64,000 nt of DNA from JAITMY01 sp031553765 (GCA_031553765.1 JAVBKY010000001.1:1-64000), one strand, 5' to 3'; shown: positions 33,793-42,845, counted from the stretch's first letter. Numbers and translations are program-made. Notes: a model not told the origin generated them from the sequence alone.

Positions 33793-34655
33793 TTGTGTTT
33801 TAGCCCCAAATTTCCCCTCTATTTTTCCCTTCAACCTTCGCACCCACCAAGTGTATAAAAATGTAAAAAATCGCATTTTCATTTTGAGCGAATAGGAGAG
33901 TGACTGACAAATTTTCACCCAAATTTCGATTACAATTGTAAAATAAAATTGTAACACGAAAGATTTACAATAGTTATACTTACAAATGTCACCAAAGTGT
34001 AATGTTGTAAATTACTCTCTAAAACAGCTGTTTTTATTTGATTACATATTCCAACATTGTGTTTATTATGCTTTAATAACCATTATTTTACAAATATAAT
34101 CTATATTTTACTTTAAGTAAAAATGGTGTTTTCAATCAAAATACGGTTTAAATCTGTAATTAATCGCCAAAAAGCATCATATAGTATACTTATTATCTGT
34201 ATCTTACATGAATTATATAAAGTGAATTACTAAAACATTCAACGTTAACTTTAAAACTTATACGTAAATACCTATAAATATGCGATATAAATGATATTCA
34301 GAGATGATTCCAAAGGTTGATTTAGATAGATTTAAAGTATCAATGAATCAGCCTATTATAAAATAGGAGAAAAATGCAGTTTTGAAGCCTATTTACTTGG
34401 GGGAGGGGCTATTTTTAGGGCCTTTTTAAATAGAATTTGTATGATTAACAAGAGATAGGGGTACATACTCTGTAAATCTGGTCTAAAAGTAAAATAATCC
34501 AGCCTAAATATATTGCATCAAAAGACACATAAAGTACTTGGTATTTAAATCCTATTTGTTACATATGTAAAAATAAAGAGTTTAATTTTGTAAATCATCA
34601 ATTTTGTTTTGTAATCAAATATTTGTTACATTTGTAGCATTACATTTGTGGCATT
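33793..34655. other. AT-rich non-coding stretch upstream of the XRE gene
   Basis: These 863 bases are much more AT-rich than the rest of the window, and every frame is broken by stops. Words TTGTAA, TTACAA and TTTACAA recur on both strands (33935-34015, 34560-34630). One GC-rich island, TTGGGGGAGGGGCTATTTT, lies near 34397. No gene, tRNA or transposon end was recognised. It could be a decayed insertion or a regulatory region. Confidence 0.6.
34603..34652 (+). promoter_or_regulatory. Promoter and tandem 14-bp repeat of the XRE gene
   Basis: TTTG at 34603-34606, 20 bases, then TACATTTG at 34627-34634: an excellent promoter match. The box is part of a direct repeat, TACATTTGTRGCAT, with copies at 34627 and 34641, which could be an operator for the encoded repressor or a second start site. 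Confidence 0.7.
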
Positions 34656-35060
34656 ATGAAAGACCGAATTTTACATTTTTTAGCCTTAGAGAACCTCTCA
34701 CCAACCCGCTTTGCCGACCTCATCGGGGTGCAGCGTTCGGGGGTATCGCATATTTTAGCCGGACGGAATAAGCCAAGCTTCGACTTTATAGAGAAAATGC
34801 TGCACACCTTCCCTAACCTTAGCGCAGAGTGGCTGGTGATGGGTACGGGTGAAGTTTACAAAAATACTGCCGTTGCTACTCCTGTAGCACCCTCCCTATT
34901 TGATGAGCAAGAGGTTGATAAAAAAGATGTTGAACCAAACTATGAGCCGCAGCCTATAAAATCCATCCCACCTGCTCAACCTCCAAAAGCCGGAAAAACC
35001 GTTGAAAGCATCACCGTTTTCTATACCGATAAAACCTTCTCCATTTACCATCCCGAATAG
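34656..35060 (+). CDS. XRE-family helix-turn-helix regulator
   Basis: The 134-residue protein has an N-terminal cro/C1-type HTH (residues about 3-62: LENLSPTRFADLIGVQRSGV, then SHILAGRNKPSFDFIEKML) and a proline-rich, disordered-looking linker (about 75-110). The conserved C-terminal strand ITVFYTDKTFSIYHPE is shared with a Bacteroidota-specific group of single-copy XRE proteins. It probably regulates transcription, and the tandem TACATTTG repeat in its promoter makes autoregulation plausible. Target genes are unknown. Confidence 0.85.
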   Translation: MKDRILHFLALENLSPTRFADLIGVQRSGVSHILAGRNKPSFDFIEKMLHTFPNLSAEWLVMGTGEVYKNTAVATPVAPSLFDEQEVDKKDVEPNYEPQPIKSIPPAQPPKAGKTVESITVFYTDKTFSIYHPE

Positions 35061-35072
35061 CCTACTTTTTCT

Positions 35073-35080
35073 TACCTTTG
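35073..35080 (+). promoter_or_regulatory. Putative -7 box of pyrD
   Basis: TACCTTTG, followed by GCTTAAAT, 40 bases upstream of the GTG start. No clear -33 element. Confidence 0.5.
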
Positions 35081-35120
35081 CTTAAATTCTTAATTCTTAA
35101 CTTTTAATTATTAATTATAA

Positions 35121-36152
35121 GTGTATAAATTATTTAAGCCTCTACTCTTTTTTTTTCAGCCTGAAACCATTCACCATATTATTATGGTATTGCTAAAGGT
35201 GTTGCGTTGCGTTCCCGGTGCTATATGGGTACTACGTAAGGTGTTTACCTATAATGATAAATCACTTGAAGTTAACGTATTGGGCTTGATATTTCCGAAT
35301 CCTGTAGGACTTGCGGCAGGCTTTGATAAAAATGCGGAAGAGGTAAACGAGTTGGCTGCTTTTGGCTTTGGTTTTATTGAGATAGGCTCGGTAACACCAC
35401 TTCCTCAACCCGGTAACCCAAAGCCTCGCTGCTTTAGGCTACCTAAGGATATAGCTATTATCAACCGCATGGGTTTTAATAATTTAGGTGCAGAGAAAAT
35501 AGCCGATAACTTGCGTAAGCGCTCGTCGCGTGTGCCTGTAGGCGGTAATATTGGTAAAAATACCGCTACGCCTAACGAGTTGGCTCCCGATGATTACGAA
35601 AAGTCGTTCAAGGCATTATATCCATATGCCAACTACTTTGTGGTGAACGTTAGCTGTCCCAATGTGGCCAGCCTATGCAAGCTACAGGATAGCGATCATC
35701 TTACGGAAATAGTACGTCGACTAACGGCCTACCGTGCCGCGCAGCAGCAGCGTAAGCCCATACTACTTAAGCTCTCACCCGACCTCACACCCCAGCAGGT
35801 GGACGAGGCTATTGAGGTGGTTGAGACCGAAGGACTTGATGGCGTGGTGGCAACTAATACTACGACACGTCGTGATGGGCTACAAACGCCAAAAGAAGAT
35901 GTGGATAAAATTGGTAATGGAGGGCTTAGCGGAGCACCGCTTACTCTGCGTTCGCTTGAAATGGTACGCTACATTAGCCAGAAAACGCAAGGAAAGCTAC
36001 CCATTATAGGTGTTGGTGGCATTATGACTGAGCAAGATGCCAAGAATATGCTTGCCGCCGGGGCTTCACTGGTGCAAATTTATAGCGGCTTTATTTTTCA
36101 AGGACCGGGATTTGCAAAGAGAATTTGTAAAGAAGTTTCGAAAAATAGATAA
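35121..36152 (+). CDS. pyrD: Dihydroorotate dehydrogenase, class 2 architecture
   Basis: PyrD oxidises dihydroorotate to orotate in pyrimidine synthesis. The 343-residue length and the amphipathic N-terminal helical region (1-45) are those of quinone-linked, membrane-associated class 2 enzymes. FMN and substrate motifs are FPNPVGLAAGFDKNAEE, GFIEIGSVTPLPQPGNPKPR, INRMGFNN, VGGNIGKN and GVGGI. The catalytic base position is NVSCPN with C179, whereas E. coli class 2 has Ser at the equivalent site (NISSPN) and class 1 enzymes have Cys. The start is a GTG, and no ATG is better placed. Confidence 0.94.
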   Translation: MYKLFKPLLFFFQPETIHHIIMVLLKVLRCVPGAIWVLRKVFTYNDKSLEVNVLGLIFPNPVGLAAGFDKNAEEVNELAAFGFGFIEIGSVTPLPQPGNPKPRCFRLPKDIAIINRMGFNNLGAEKIADNLRKRSSRVPVGGNIGKNTATPNELAPDDYEKSFKALYPYANYFVVNVSCPNVASLCKLQDSDHLTEIVRRLTAYRAAQQQRKPILLKLSPDLTPQQVDEAIEVVETEGLDGVVATNTTTRRDGLQTPKEDVDKIGNGGLSGAPLTLRSLEMVRYISQKTQGKLPIIGVGGIMTEQDAKNMLAAGASLVQIYSGFIFQGPGFAKRICKEVSKNR

Positions 36153-36187
36153 CAACAGAGTGGTAGTCAAGTGAGGAGGGAGATGCA

Positions 36188-36571
36188 ATGAAAAAGATTA
36201 TCAGTATAGTATTTTTGTTTATTGGTTCATTTTCTTGTACAACGGTTAGTGAGAATAGTCTAAATGTTGATGATTTTGATTCAATGCTGCAGCAGTCAAA
36301 AGATGTGCAGCTGATAGATATACGCTCGCCCCAAGAATTTAAAAATTATTGTATTCCAGGCGCACAAAACATAGATTTTAATCATGCGAATTTTCGTACC
36401 GTAATTGATGCCTTGGATAAAACAAAACCGGTATTGGTCTATTGCTTATCAGGCAAGCGCAGTAAGTTGGCCATGAAAATGTTACAGAAATCCGGCTTTA
36501 CAGCAGTCTATGAGTTGAATTCGGGTATAAATGCTTGGGCACAAGCAGGCAAGCCTATTGATATGGGGTAA
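36188..36571 (+). CDS. Rhodanese-domain lipoprotein
   Basis: The 127-residue protein has a lipoprotein signal ending at C17 (GSFSCTT) and a single rhodanese domain (about 35-124) with LIDIRSPQEFKNYCIPGAQN and the active-site loop YCLSGKRS with catalytic C86. It may carry sulfane sulfur in the periplasm. The real acceptor is unknown. It starts 35 bases after pyrD and may share its transcript. Confidence 0.87.
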   Translation: MKKIISIVFLFIGSFSCTTVSENSLNVDDFDSMLQQSKDVQLIDIRSPQEFKNYCIPGAQNIDFNHANFRTVIDALDKTKPVLVYCLSGKRSKLAMKMLQKSGFTAVYELNSGINAWAQAGKPIDMG

Positions 36572-36580
36572 GCCCTTGCT

Positions 36581-36868
36581 TTAGATAGATAGGAACGCTA
36601 GCGCGGCCATTGCTCCAAATACCACCACCAGCATAATAAGGCCTATAAGTGAGATAATTAATCCCGCAATAGCAAGACCTCTTGGGCTTTTGAATATTCC
36701 TATAAACGAGAAAAGTAGTCCGAGAAACCAGACAACCCAACCAAAAAACGGCACCCAACCAAACATGAGGGCTAGTAGTGCCAGCACGAACCCTGCCACT
36801 CCCATGCCGTTGGATTTGCTTACCTGATTTATAACAATCGTTTGCCTATGGTTGTTGTTACTATCCAT
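36581..36868 (-). CDS. Small DUF4190-like membrane protein
   Basis: The 95-residue protein has two or three hydrophobic segments with the pattern GMGVAGFVLALLALMFGW...LGLLFSFIGIF...RGLAIAGLIISLIGLI, which matches the DUF4190 group of small membrane proteins. The first 18 residues are polar. Function unknown. It starts 7 bases after the DUF4954 gene and is co-directional, so it is probably the second gene of that transcript. Confidence 0.75.
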   Translation of the reverse strand: MDSNNNHRQTIVINQVSKSNGMGVAGFVLALLALMFGWVPFFGWVVWFLGLLFSFIGIFKSPRGLAIAGLIISLIGLIMLVVVFGAMAALAFLSI

Positions 36869-36875
36869 TTCTCAA

Positions 36876-38837
36876 TTAATTATAATTAATGGCAACTGCC
36901 TCCAAGCGCTTTAGCAATTCAGCGTTGCGTATCTGTTGCTCTTCTGCTTGCTTGACGAGGTTGGCAACAAAAGGAATGTTGTCGGTACTATGCCTATACC
37001 TATCAAGGTCAAAGGACATTTTATCCAGCAACTCAATATCTTTTGCAGCTTCGCTCTTTAGTGTGCGGGTTACATCATCCTCCGCCTTAGCGCCTTTTGC
37101 AACTATGTCAATAATCTCCTTTGCTGTAAGTTGTGCAATAGGCTTTTTTGTACGTTTCTGTAGCAAATCTGCAGCCCATACCCAGGCTAACTCATCGTAT
37201 TGAGAGTGTATATTTTCAAATATTTCCACCACTTGCTCAATGCTTTGCAGAGAACCGTTCTTTACGCTTTCAAATAGAGCGCTCATTTCACTAGCAGGTG
37301 TATACATGCCTGCTATATCGTGCCATATACCTATAGCAGTATCATTTATTGGCTGTAGTACTGTTTGTAGTTCAGCTGCATTACTCCATTCTGCTTTTGC
37401 TAAACGAATAACCAGTGTTTTGTATAGAAATGTATTAATAGCCTCGTTATAGTATTGTACGCCTTTAATTAGCGCACCACGACTAATTTTCACGCCATTG
37501 TGGGAATACACGCTCGCATCAGGAGCCTGAGACTGTAAATGCTCTAACGCCTCAATACCTTGTAGTATTGCCCCCATAGAGTAAGGCGTAAGCGATTCAA
37601 AGTTAATTAGATCTAGTTTTCTTGTAGCTTTACGTGCATCACGGGCAGGCCATTTCTGTATATCACGGCGGATACCCACACTACGCAGGTTCATGCCCGG
37701 TATTACGTGAGTTATTTCTTCTTTTTCAACAATGTATGAAAATGGAAAAACCGTGGTATCTATGTGATTTTTATGCGTACCCAATATTACCGAAAAGGCC
37801 CCTACGTGTGCCGGGAACATGAGGTAAGCGCCACTTCCTGTTTTGCAGCCGCGATCTAATACTCCCTGGTGAATAGGCCCCAACTTGTACATGTGGTTGC
37901 TTTGGTTGGTACCGCTGCCGGCGTTGTAAAAAGAGAAGGTGCCGGCGATAAGCAACGTTGATTTGTGATGCGAAACTGTGTATGGGCCGGCAAAAATGGA
38001 GCATGCCTCACCGTTGAAGCACTCGCTGTTGGCAAAAAAAAGCGAATGTTCTGCTGAAAATAATCTGCCTAAATGTACTCCCTGTCCAATAAAGCAATGC
38101 TGTATCAATGCACTATCACTCAATCGGCTGTTGTTGCACATTATGAAGTTATGCGCTGTTACACCGGAACCTATGTAGCTGGGCGCATCAGCTGTGCTGT
38201 TTATGCTACCGTTGGTAAGACTCTGTGCGCCTTCAATAATGGCTGCCTCGCCAATCTTTACGTTTTTAATTAAATTACACGATGTAATTCGCACGTTTTT
38301 ACTAATGTAGCCAACATTGGAGGACTGTTTTTCCGCATATTGTTTGATCAATTGCTCTAGTGCTGCTACAACCTGCATATCATTGTGTCCAAATGCAATG
38401 GTATAGGCTACCTGAGAAGTTAGCTCATTATACATCGGTATTGCTCGCTCACCTGATTCGTTTACGGTATTAATTTCTAATCCGTTACCAAATGTACTTA
38501 AACCCTCGGTATAAATGCTACCCACATTTTCAACTATTACCTCGTCATCAATGTGATAGTTTGCAATGCTTGACCCTACATTGCTAATGTATACGTTATT
38601 ACCTATTTTGCACTGATGTAAATAGGCATTGAATATCCCGCTATGAGCTGGAGCGCCTGAGGGTAGGGTAACCTCTTTTTCAAAAAAACCTAATGTTACA
38701 TGACCTGAAAGGGTGACGTTTATAACGTATTTTGGATCGAAGCCCTGTGCCACCACTACTTGTTGCCAATTACTGCAACGACAGCCTTGCGCCTCAAGTC
38801 GCTGTATTTCCAGCTGGGTAAGTTGACGGAAGTTCAT
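36876..38837 (-). CDS. DUF4954 left-handed beta-helix protein
   Basis: The 653-residue protein is of the DUF4954 family, found in Bacteroidota and spirochaetes. The N-terminal two-thirds contain many hexapeptide-like turns (KIGNNVYISNVG, VGYISKNVRITSCNLIKNVK, SYIGSGVTAHNFIMCNNS, CFIGQGVHLG) that form a left-handed beta-helix as in nucleotide-sugar acyl- or nucleotidyltransferases. The C-terminal third is alpha-helical. Its reaction is unknown. The ATG at 38837 is used; the upstream TTG at 38864 lies inside a TACATTTG box (38862-38869, read leftwards). Confidence 0.85.
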   Translation of the reverse strand: MNFRQLTQLEIQRLEAQGCRCSNWQQVVVAQGFDPKYVINVTLSGHVTLGFFEKEVTLPSGAPAHSGIFNAYLHQCKIGNNVYISNVGSSIANYHIDDEVIVENVGSIYTEGLSTFGNGLEINTVNESGERAIPMYNELTSQVAYTIAFGHNDMQVVAALEQLIKQYAEKQSSNVGYISKNVRITSCNLIKNVKIGEAAIIEGAQSLTNGSINSTADAPSYIGSGVTAHNFIMCNNSRLSDSALIQHCFIGQGVHLGRLFSAEHSLFFANSECFNGEACSIFAGPYTVSHHKSTLLIAGTFSFYNAGSGTNQSNHMYKLGPIHQGVLDRGCKTGSGAYLMFPAHVGAFSVILGTHKNHIDTTVFPFSYIVEKEEITHVIPGMNLRSVGIRRDIQKWPARDARKATRKLDLINFESLTPYSMGAILQGIEALEHLQSQAPDASVYSHNGVKISRGALIKGVQYYNEAINTFLYKTLVIRLAKAEWSNAAELQTVLQPINDTAIGIWHDIAGMYTPASEMSALFESVKNGSLQSIEQVVEIFENIHSQYDELAWVWAADLLQKRTKKPIAQLTAKEIIDIVAKGAKAEDDVTRTLKSEAAKDIELLDKMSFDLDRYRHSTDNIPFVANLVKQAEEQQIRNAELLKRLEAVAINYN

Positions 38838-38861
38838 TGGCTTTGAGAATATAGTAGATTG

Positions 38862-38869
38862 CAAATGTA
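38862..38869 (-). promoter_or_regulatory. Putative -7 box of the DUF4954 gene
   Basis: TACATTTG read leftwards, 24 bases before the ATG at 38837. Confidence 0.5.
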
Positions 38870-38904
38870 AGAAATATTCGTAATTCGTAATTGATTATTT
38901 ATAA

Positions 38905-39558
38905 TTATTTTAATGCTCTTACCATGTGGCGCTTGCCTCCTGCGCCTCGAAGTCGTTGCACAGTAAATCCTGCTGCTCTAAGATTTTGTTTAACCAAGCC
39001 TTTACTTGAGTAGGTGGTTAATAAGCCATTGGTATTAATAGATTTATAAATTTTCTCAAAAATTTCCGTTGTCCATAATTCGGGTTGAGTATCAGGCGAA
39101 AATGCATCAAAGTATACAACGTCAAAAAGATGCTGTATGTTGTAATTCAATAGATTGGCGTTGATTTTATGCAGCGTAAAGTGAGGTGTAATGGCAATAG
39201 GCTTATTCCATTCAACTTGATGTAGTTGCGTAAATAGTTGGTTGTCAGAACTTGTAAGAGTTGCGAAGTTAAGTACGTTTGAGGTGGAGAAATCAATGGG
39301 GTAGAGTTCAATGCTTTCATAGTAAACATGTTGTCCTGTTTTCTCTGTCTCCAGCAGGGTAAGCCATGCGTTTAGGCCTGTACCAAAACCAACCTCAAAT
39401 ACAGATACTTGAGGTTTTTGCATTTGCCTAAATCCAGCCTCAATGAACACGTGTAGCGCCTCTAAAATAGCCCCGCGCTCCGAATGATACGTTTCGTTAA
39501 ATTGCTCGTTTATAACGGTATGAGAATTGTCAGCAGTAGTAATAATTCGGGTGGGCAT
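38905..39558 (-). CDS. mnmD: tRNA wobble-uridine methyltransferase, MnmD type
   Basis: The 217-residue SAM-dependent methyltransferase belongs to the group formerly DUF752. The SAM site is VFEVGFGTGLNAWLTL (residues about 53-68). The catalytic-region motif VVYFDAFSPDTQPELWT and the C-terminal GLLTTYSSKGLVKQNLRAAGF and GGKRHMVRA are those of MnmC N-terminal domains. The FAD-dependent second half of E. coli MnmC is absent, as in free-standing MnmD. It should methylate nm5(s2)U34 of tRNA. It lies 11 bases after truA in the same direction, forming a tRNA-modification pair. Confidence 0.88.
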   Translation of the reverse strand: MPTRIITTADNSHTVINEQFNETYHSERGAILEALHVFIEAGFRQMQKPQVSVFEVGFGTGLNAWLTLLETEKTGQHVYYESIELYPIDFSTSNVLNFATLTSSDNQLFTQLHQVEWNKPIAITPHFTLHKINANLLNYNIQHLFDVVYFDAFSPDTQPELWTTEIFEKIYKSINTNGLLTTYSSKGLVKQNLRAAGFTVQRLRGAGGKRHMVRALK

Positions 39559-39569
39559 GGCGTACTGTT

Positions 39570-40316
39570 TTACATGTTATCATACGTTATGTCCCACAAA
39601 AATAGTCCATGTGCAGGCGCAGAAGTGCTTGATTCGCAGCGATTTTTCTTCTCAATAATTTCAGAGAAGTCCTCCAGCGTAAGCTTTCCGCGTCCAACAT
39701 CCAGCAGCGTACCCACAATAGCGCGCACCATATTGCGTAAGAAGCGGTTGGCTCGTATGGTGAAAACCAACGTGTTGTTTTCCTTATTCCAATCCCAATG
39801 CGCTTCAAAAACCTTGCAGTCGTTGGTTTTAGCGTTGCCGTGCAGCTTGGCAAAGGAGGTAAAATCGGTAGTTGCCAATAGCACCTTGGCTGCACGGTTC
39901 ATGGCCTCCACGTCAAGGGGGAAGTGCACGTAGTAAGCGTATTCGGTCAGAAATGGATTCTTTGCTGTAGTGGTAAAGTATTTGTAGGTACGCTCTGTGG
40001 CATCAAAGCGAGCATTAGCCTCCGAATCAACGGTCTGTAAGCTGTAACAGGCCACATCAGGTGGTAAAATACGGTTTATCTTGCCCAAAAAATGCTGAGC
40101 GTCGGTAATGGGATGCTGAGCGTCAAAGTGGGCGGTAAAACAGCGCGCGTGCACGCCGGTATCGGTTCTGCCGCAGCCCAGCGTTTCTACATCATGCCCA
40201 AGCAGCAACGCCAGCGCACGATTTAACTCGGCCTGCACGGTGTGAGCGTTGTGCTGCACTTGCCAGCCGTGATAATTTGTACCGCGGTACGAAAGGTGTA
40301 TGAAGTAGCGATGCAC
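39570..40316 (-). CDS. truA: tRNA pseudouridine(38-40) synthase TruA
   Basis: The 248-residue enzyme isomerises uridine at positions 38-40 of tRNA. It has the catalytic Asp D52 in GCGRTDTGVHA, the N-terminal YRGTNYHGWQVQ and the C-terminal FLRNMVRAIVGTLLDVGRGK. The start is the GTG at 40316; no ATG is available near the conserved N-terminus. It precedes mnmD. Confidence 0.94.
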   Translation of the reverse strand: MHRYFIHLSYRGTNYHGWQVQHNAHTVQAELNRALALLLGHDVETLGCGRTDTGVHARCFTAHFDAQHPITDAQHFLGKINRILPPDVACYSLQTVDSEANARFDATERTYKYFTTTAKNPFLTEYAYYVHFPLDVEAMNRAAKVLLATTDFTSFAKLHGNAKTNDCKVFEAHWDWNKENNTLVFTIRANRFLRNMVRAIVGTLLDVGRGKLTLEDFSEIIEKKNRCESSTSAPAHGLFLWDITYDNM

Positions 40317-40426
40317 TTTACTGGTCTTTGGTTATAAGTTACGAATATCAAGCAAACATGTAAGTACGTAACAAGCAATGCTTTTACGTACTTTTTCGCA
40401 AGCGTATTTTTGTTTGATAATTTGCA

Positions 40427-40911
40427 TTATATTAAATAGAATTTTTCCTGCGACACCCTTTTTTCTTTCTTATCACTTGGTAGCTGAAATCCTATAGGCT
40501 TACGTTGTTGCTTGGCTCCGATGCTCTTTTTGCTAACAATATCAATAAGTGCATTGTACAACTCGCCGCCTTGCGTGTCCGTTACAAATTCAAAGTTATC
40601 CAAGCGTTGCTCTAACTCATGCAAACACTCACGTATTTCGTTTATTTCTGCGGCATCTACTGGTCTGCGAATTGCGTAGCCTTTCAGCAGATAATCCTTC
40701 AATCGGCAGCAGTATGTGCAAATTTTGCACATACTGAACTCTGATCAAGTTCTTCTTCCTTAAAAATATTGCGTAAGTGTTTGGTTATAACACTTCTTTC
40801 AACATCAAACAGTTCAGCTAACTGTTGTTGTGTAAGCCATACAGTTTCGTTGCTGATTCGTATTGATAGGTTTTCTAATCCTTCGGCTTGATAGCTAATA
40901 ATTTCGTTCAT
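40427..40911 (-). pseudogene. rhuM-family gene broken by an internal deletion
   Basis: Two adjacent frames belong to one RhuM-type protein. The N-terminal part (start at 40911) reads MNEIISYQAEG...VWLTQQQLAELFDVERS...CAKFAHTAAD, then stops near 40699. The C-terminal part continues in another frame from about 40695 with RLKDYLLKGYAIRRPVDAAE. In intact RhuM proteins roughly 40 residues (GKTYxxxxYNLD...ISVGYRV...FRIWA) lie between these blocks. Here they are missing, and GCCGAT joins directly to CGATTG. The remnant should not be functional. RhuM proteins often accompany mobile or restriction loci, but none is visible here. Confidence 0.82.
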
Positions 40912-40996
40912 TGGGAGTTTTAAAATCAACGCCACAGGCTAAATGCATAACCTTTCTCCCCTGCTTTTATATTTCATAAATAATTGATAAAAATGC

Positions 40997-41959
40997 TTAC
41001 AGCATCTTTTTTATCTTGAAAAAAGTCAGCGTAATGGCAACGCTAAGCACCATGAGTAGCAGTGCCCAAGGGTAACCCAAGCTCCAGCCGAGCTCGGGCA
41101 TGTGGTGAAAGTTCATGCCGTAAATGCTGCTTATGAGCGTGGGCGGCATGAAAATCAGCGATGCCACAGTGAAAATCTTAATTACCTTATTTTGCTCAAG
41201 CGAAATAAGACCCATTACGGTATTTTGCAGAAATTCAAGGCGTTCGAACGCAAAGTCGGCGTGGCTTACAAGTGAGCCTATGTCGCGAATAATGAGGTTG
41301 AGCTTAGGCACAGTGTCGCTTGGGAAACGCTCGCTTTTTAAGATGCTGCTCACCACCCTTTGCTTGTCTATCACGCTTTCGCGAAGCATCATAGTGCTTT
41401 CCTGCAGGCTGTTGATTTTCAAAAGCAAATCGCTATCCAAACGCACCTCGGCGGTTTTGTCAAGCGGTTGCTTATTGAGCAGCGTTACCTCTTTGGCTAT
41501 CACCTCCAACATGTCAGCGTCAATGTCTATGCGGCTTTCGAGCACCGACACCATGACGTGGAAGCAGGTGGGATACATACGGTGGTTGGCGTACAGGCGC
41601 CGTATGGTTTCGTTGAATGCCCGCAAGCCAATGGGGCGAATAGATACTAGCACGCCTTCGCAAAGAATAAATGATACCTGCTCGGTGGATAGCCCGCTGT
41701 CTTTATCGGATATAAGAAATGAAGTATTTGCGTACAGCGCGCTCTCGGTTTCGTAGTAACGCGAGCTGCTCTCAATCTCCTCGGCTTGTTGCTGCGTTTG
41801 CAGGCTTATGTTTAGGAATGACTCTACGGCTGTACGCTCATCGGCGGTGGGCGATACTAGGTCTATCCAAAGCACCTCGTCGTAGCTCAGGTCGTTGAGC
41901 TTTTCTAGGTCGCTGCTGCTCACCACGCGGCTGCTTTCCTTGATGTAGTAGTTAACCAT
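40997..41959 (-). CDS. corA: CorA-family magnesium/cobalt transporter
   Basis: The 320-residue protein has a large cytoplasmic alpha/beta domain and a long stalk helix. Two C-terminal membrane helices carry the invariant IYGMNF motif (near residue 280) between them, followed by a positively charged tail (FFKIKKML). CorA forms pentameric Mg2+ channels. The ATG at 41959 (MVNYYIKE) is chosen; the TTG at 41971 comes from an ATTGT-word spacer. It is monocistronic. Confidence 0.93.
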   Translation of the reverse strand: MVNYYIKESSRVVSSSDLEKLNDLSYDEVLWIDLVSPTADERTAVESFLNISLQTQQQAEEIESSSRYYETESALYANTSFLISDKDSGLSTEQVSFILCEGVLVSIRPIGLRAFNETIRRLYANHRMYPTCFHVMVSVLESRIDIDADMLEVIAKEVTLLNKQPLDKTAEVRLDSDLLLKINSLQESTMMLRESVIDKQRVVSSILKSERFPSDTVPKLNLIIRDIGSLVSHADFAFERLEFLQNTVMGLISLEQNKVIKIFTVASLIFMPPTLISSIYGMNFHHMPELGWSLGYPWALLLMVLSVAITLTFFKIKKML

Positions 41960-42022
41960 AGTAATAGGCAATTGAAAATAAACAATGAATAATTTTGAAA
42001 AAAACGGAACTATTCGTTGTCA

Positions 42023-42769
42023 TTAGCCATGCTCTAATTTTCTAAAAAACAGCCTCATGCCATCACGCTTGGCCTCATTAAGCGGATAGCTTATATTTTG
42101 CGTCAGGTAGTGTGCTACGTCCACGCCTGGATATTTTTGCATCATCTCCCCTATTACGTCATCAATGTGTTGAACACCAAAAGTTAAGGTATTATTGAGT
42201 GAAGTAATGAATGAATCATTTATACCCTTGCGTGCGACCCACGCGGCAAATACAAAAGGCTTGCTTGTATGAGCTATCCATGCTTCGGCAAGGTCGTAAA
42301 CGTGAGAAAATTTGGGGGGTAATCCAAAGGTTTTATCGCCAATAAGCAGGTACCCTACTCCATCTTTAACCTGTTCTATACCAGCGTAATTTTCAATTGG
42401 CTTAAAGTTGGGCTTTACGTGCCAATATTCGCGCGCCAGCAGCTGTACCAGCTGCACTGAAGTGCGTGAATGGGCATCAAGGTAAATGGTGTGCAGGGTT
42501 TCCAGCGGCTGATGGGCAAATACGGCTACGGTGGCTACTGTTGCTACAGCGCCAATACAGTAATCAGTTACAATGTTAAAGTCGGAAGTTTGAGGAATGG
42601 CTGCTACAGGAATGAGGGCTACATCAACTTCTCCTGAAAGCAACTTTTGAGCACCTACTGCGGGTATATCAAGTGAAAGGTCAATGCTTTCGCTAATAGG
42701 CGAATGCTGAAGTCCATAGACTAAAGGTGCTGCGTTGAGATACGCTACGGCTGAGATTTTTACCCTCAT
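42023..42769 (-). CDS. mqnA: Chorismate dehydratase MqnA (futalosine pathway)
   Basis: The 248-residue protein has the periplasmic-binding-like fold of menaquinone biosynthesis enzymes: KISAVAYLNAAPLVYGL at the N-terminus, SGEVDVALIPVAAIPQ and DAHSRTSVQLVQLL, and KPFVFAAWVARKG later. MqnA dehydrates chorismate to 3-enolpyruvylbenzoate in the futalosine route to menaquinone. No other mqn gene is in the window. A TTG-N20-TACTTTTG promoter read leftwards lies at 42846-42876. Confidence 0.9.
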   Translation of the reverse strand: MRVKISAVAYLNAAPLVYGLQHSPISESIDLSLDIPAVGAQKLLSGEVDVALIPVAAIPQTSDFNIVTDYCIGAVATVATVAVFAHQPLETLHTIYLDAHSRTSVQLVQLLAREYWHVKPNFKPIENYAGIEQVKDGVGYLLIGDKTFGLPPKFSHVYDLAEAWIAHTSKPFVFAAWVARKGINDSFITSLNNTLTFGVQHIDDVIGEMMQKYPGVDVAHYLTQNISYPLNEAKRDGMRLFFRKLEHG

Positions 42770-42845
42770 CGTGTGGCTCAGGCTTTTGAAAATTAGTACT
42801 TTAAACTTATCCCGCGGGCATAGGCTTAATAATTTGTTTTACATG

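Noticed and set aside
33748..33957. 69-codon leftward ORF
   Set aside because: It starts in AT-rich spacer and ends inside the perfect palindrome; no start context or family similarity.
34381..34430. Possible terminator or mobile-element end near the GGGGGAGGGG island
   Set aside because: No inverted repeat of useful length and no flanking duplication could be found.
40711..40735. Near-palindrome AGTATGTGCAAATTTTGCAC
   Set aside because: It encodes the conserved VCAKFAHT segment of RhuM, so coding constraint explains it without an operator.
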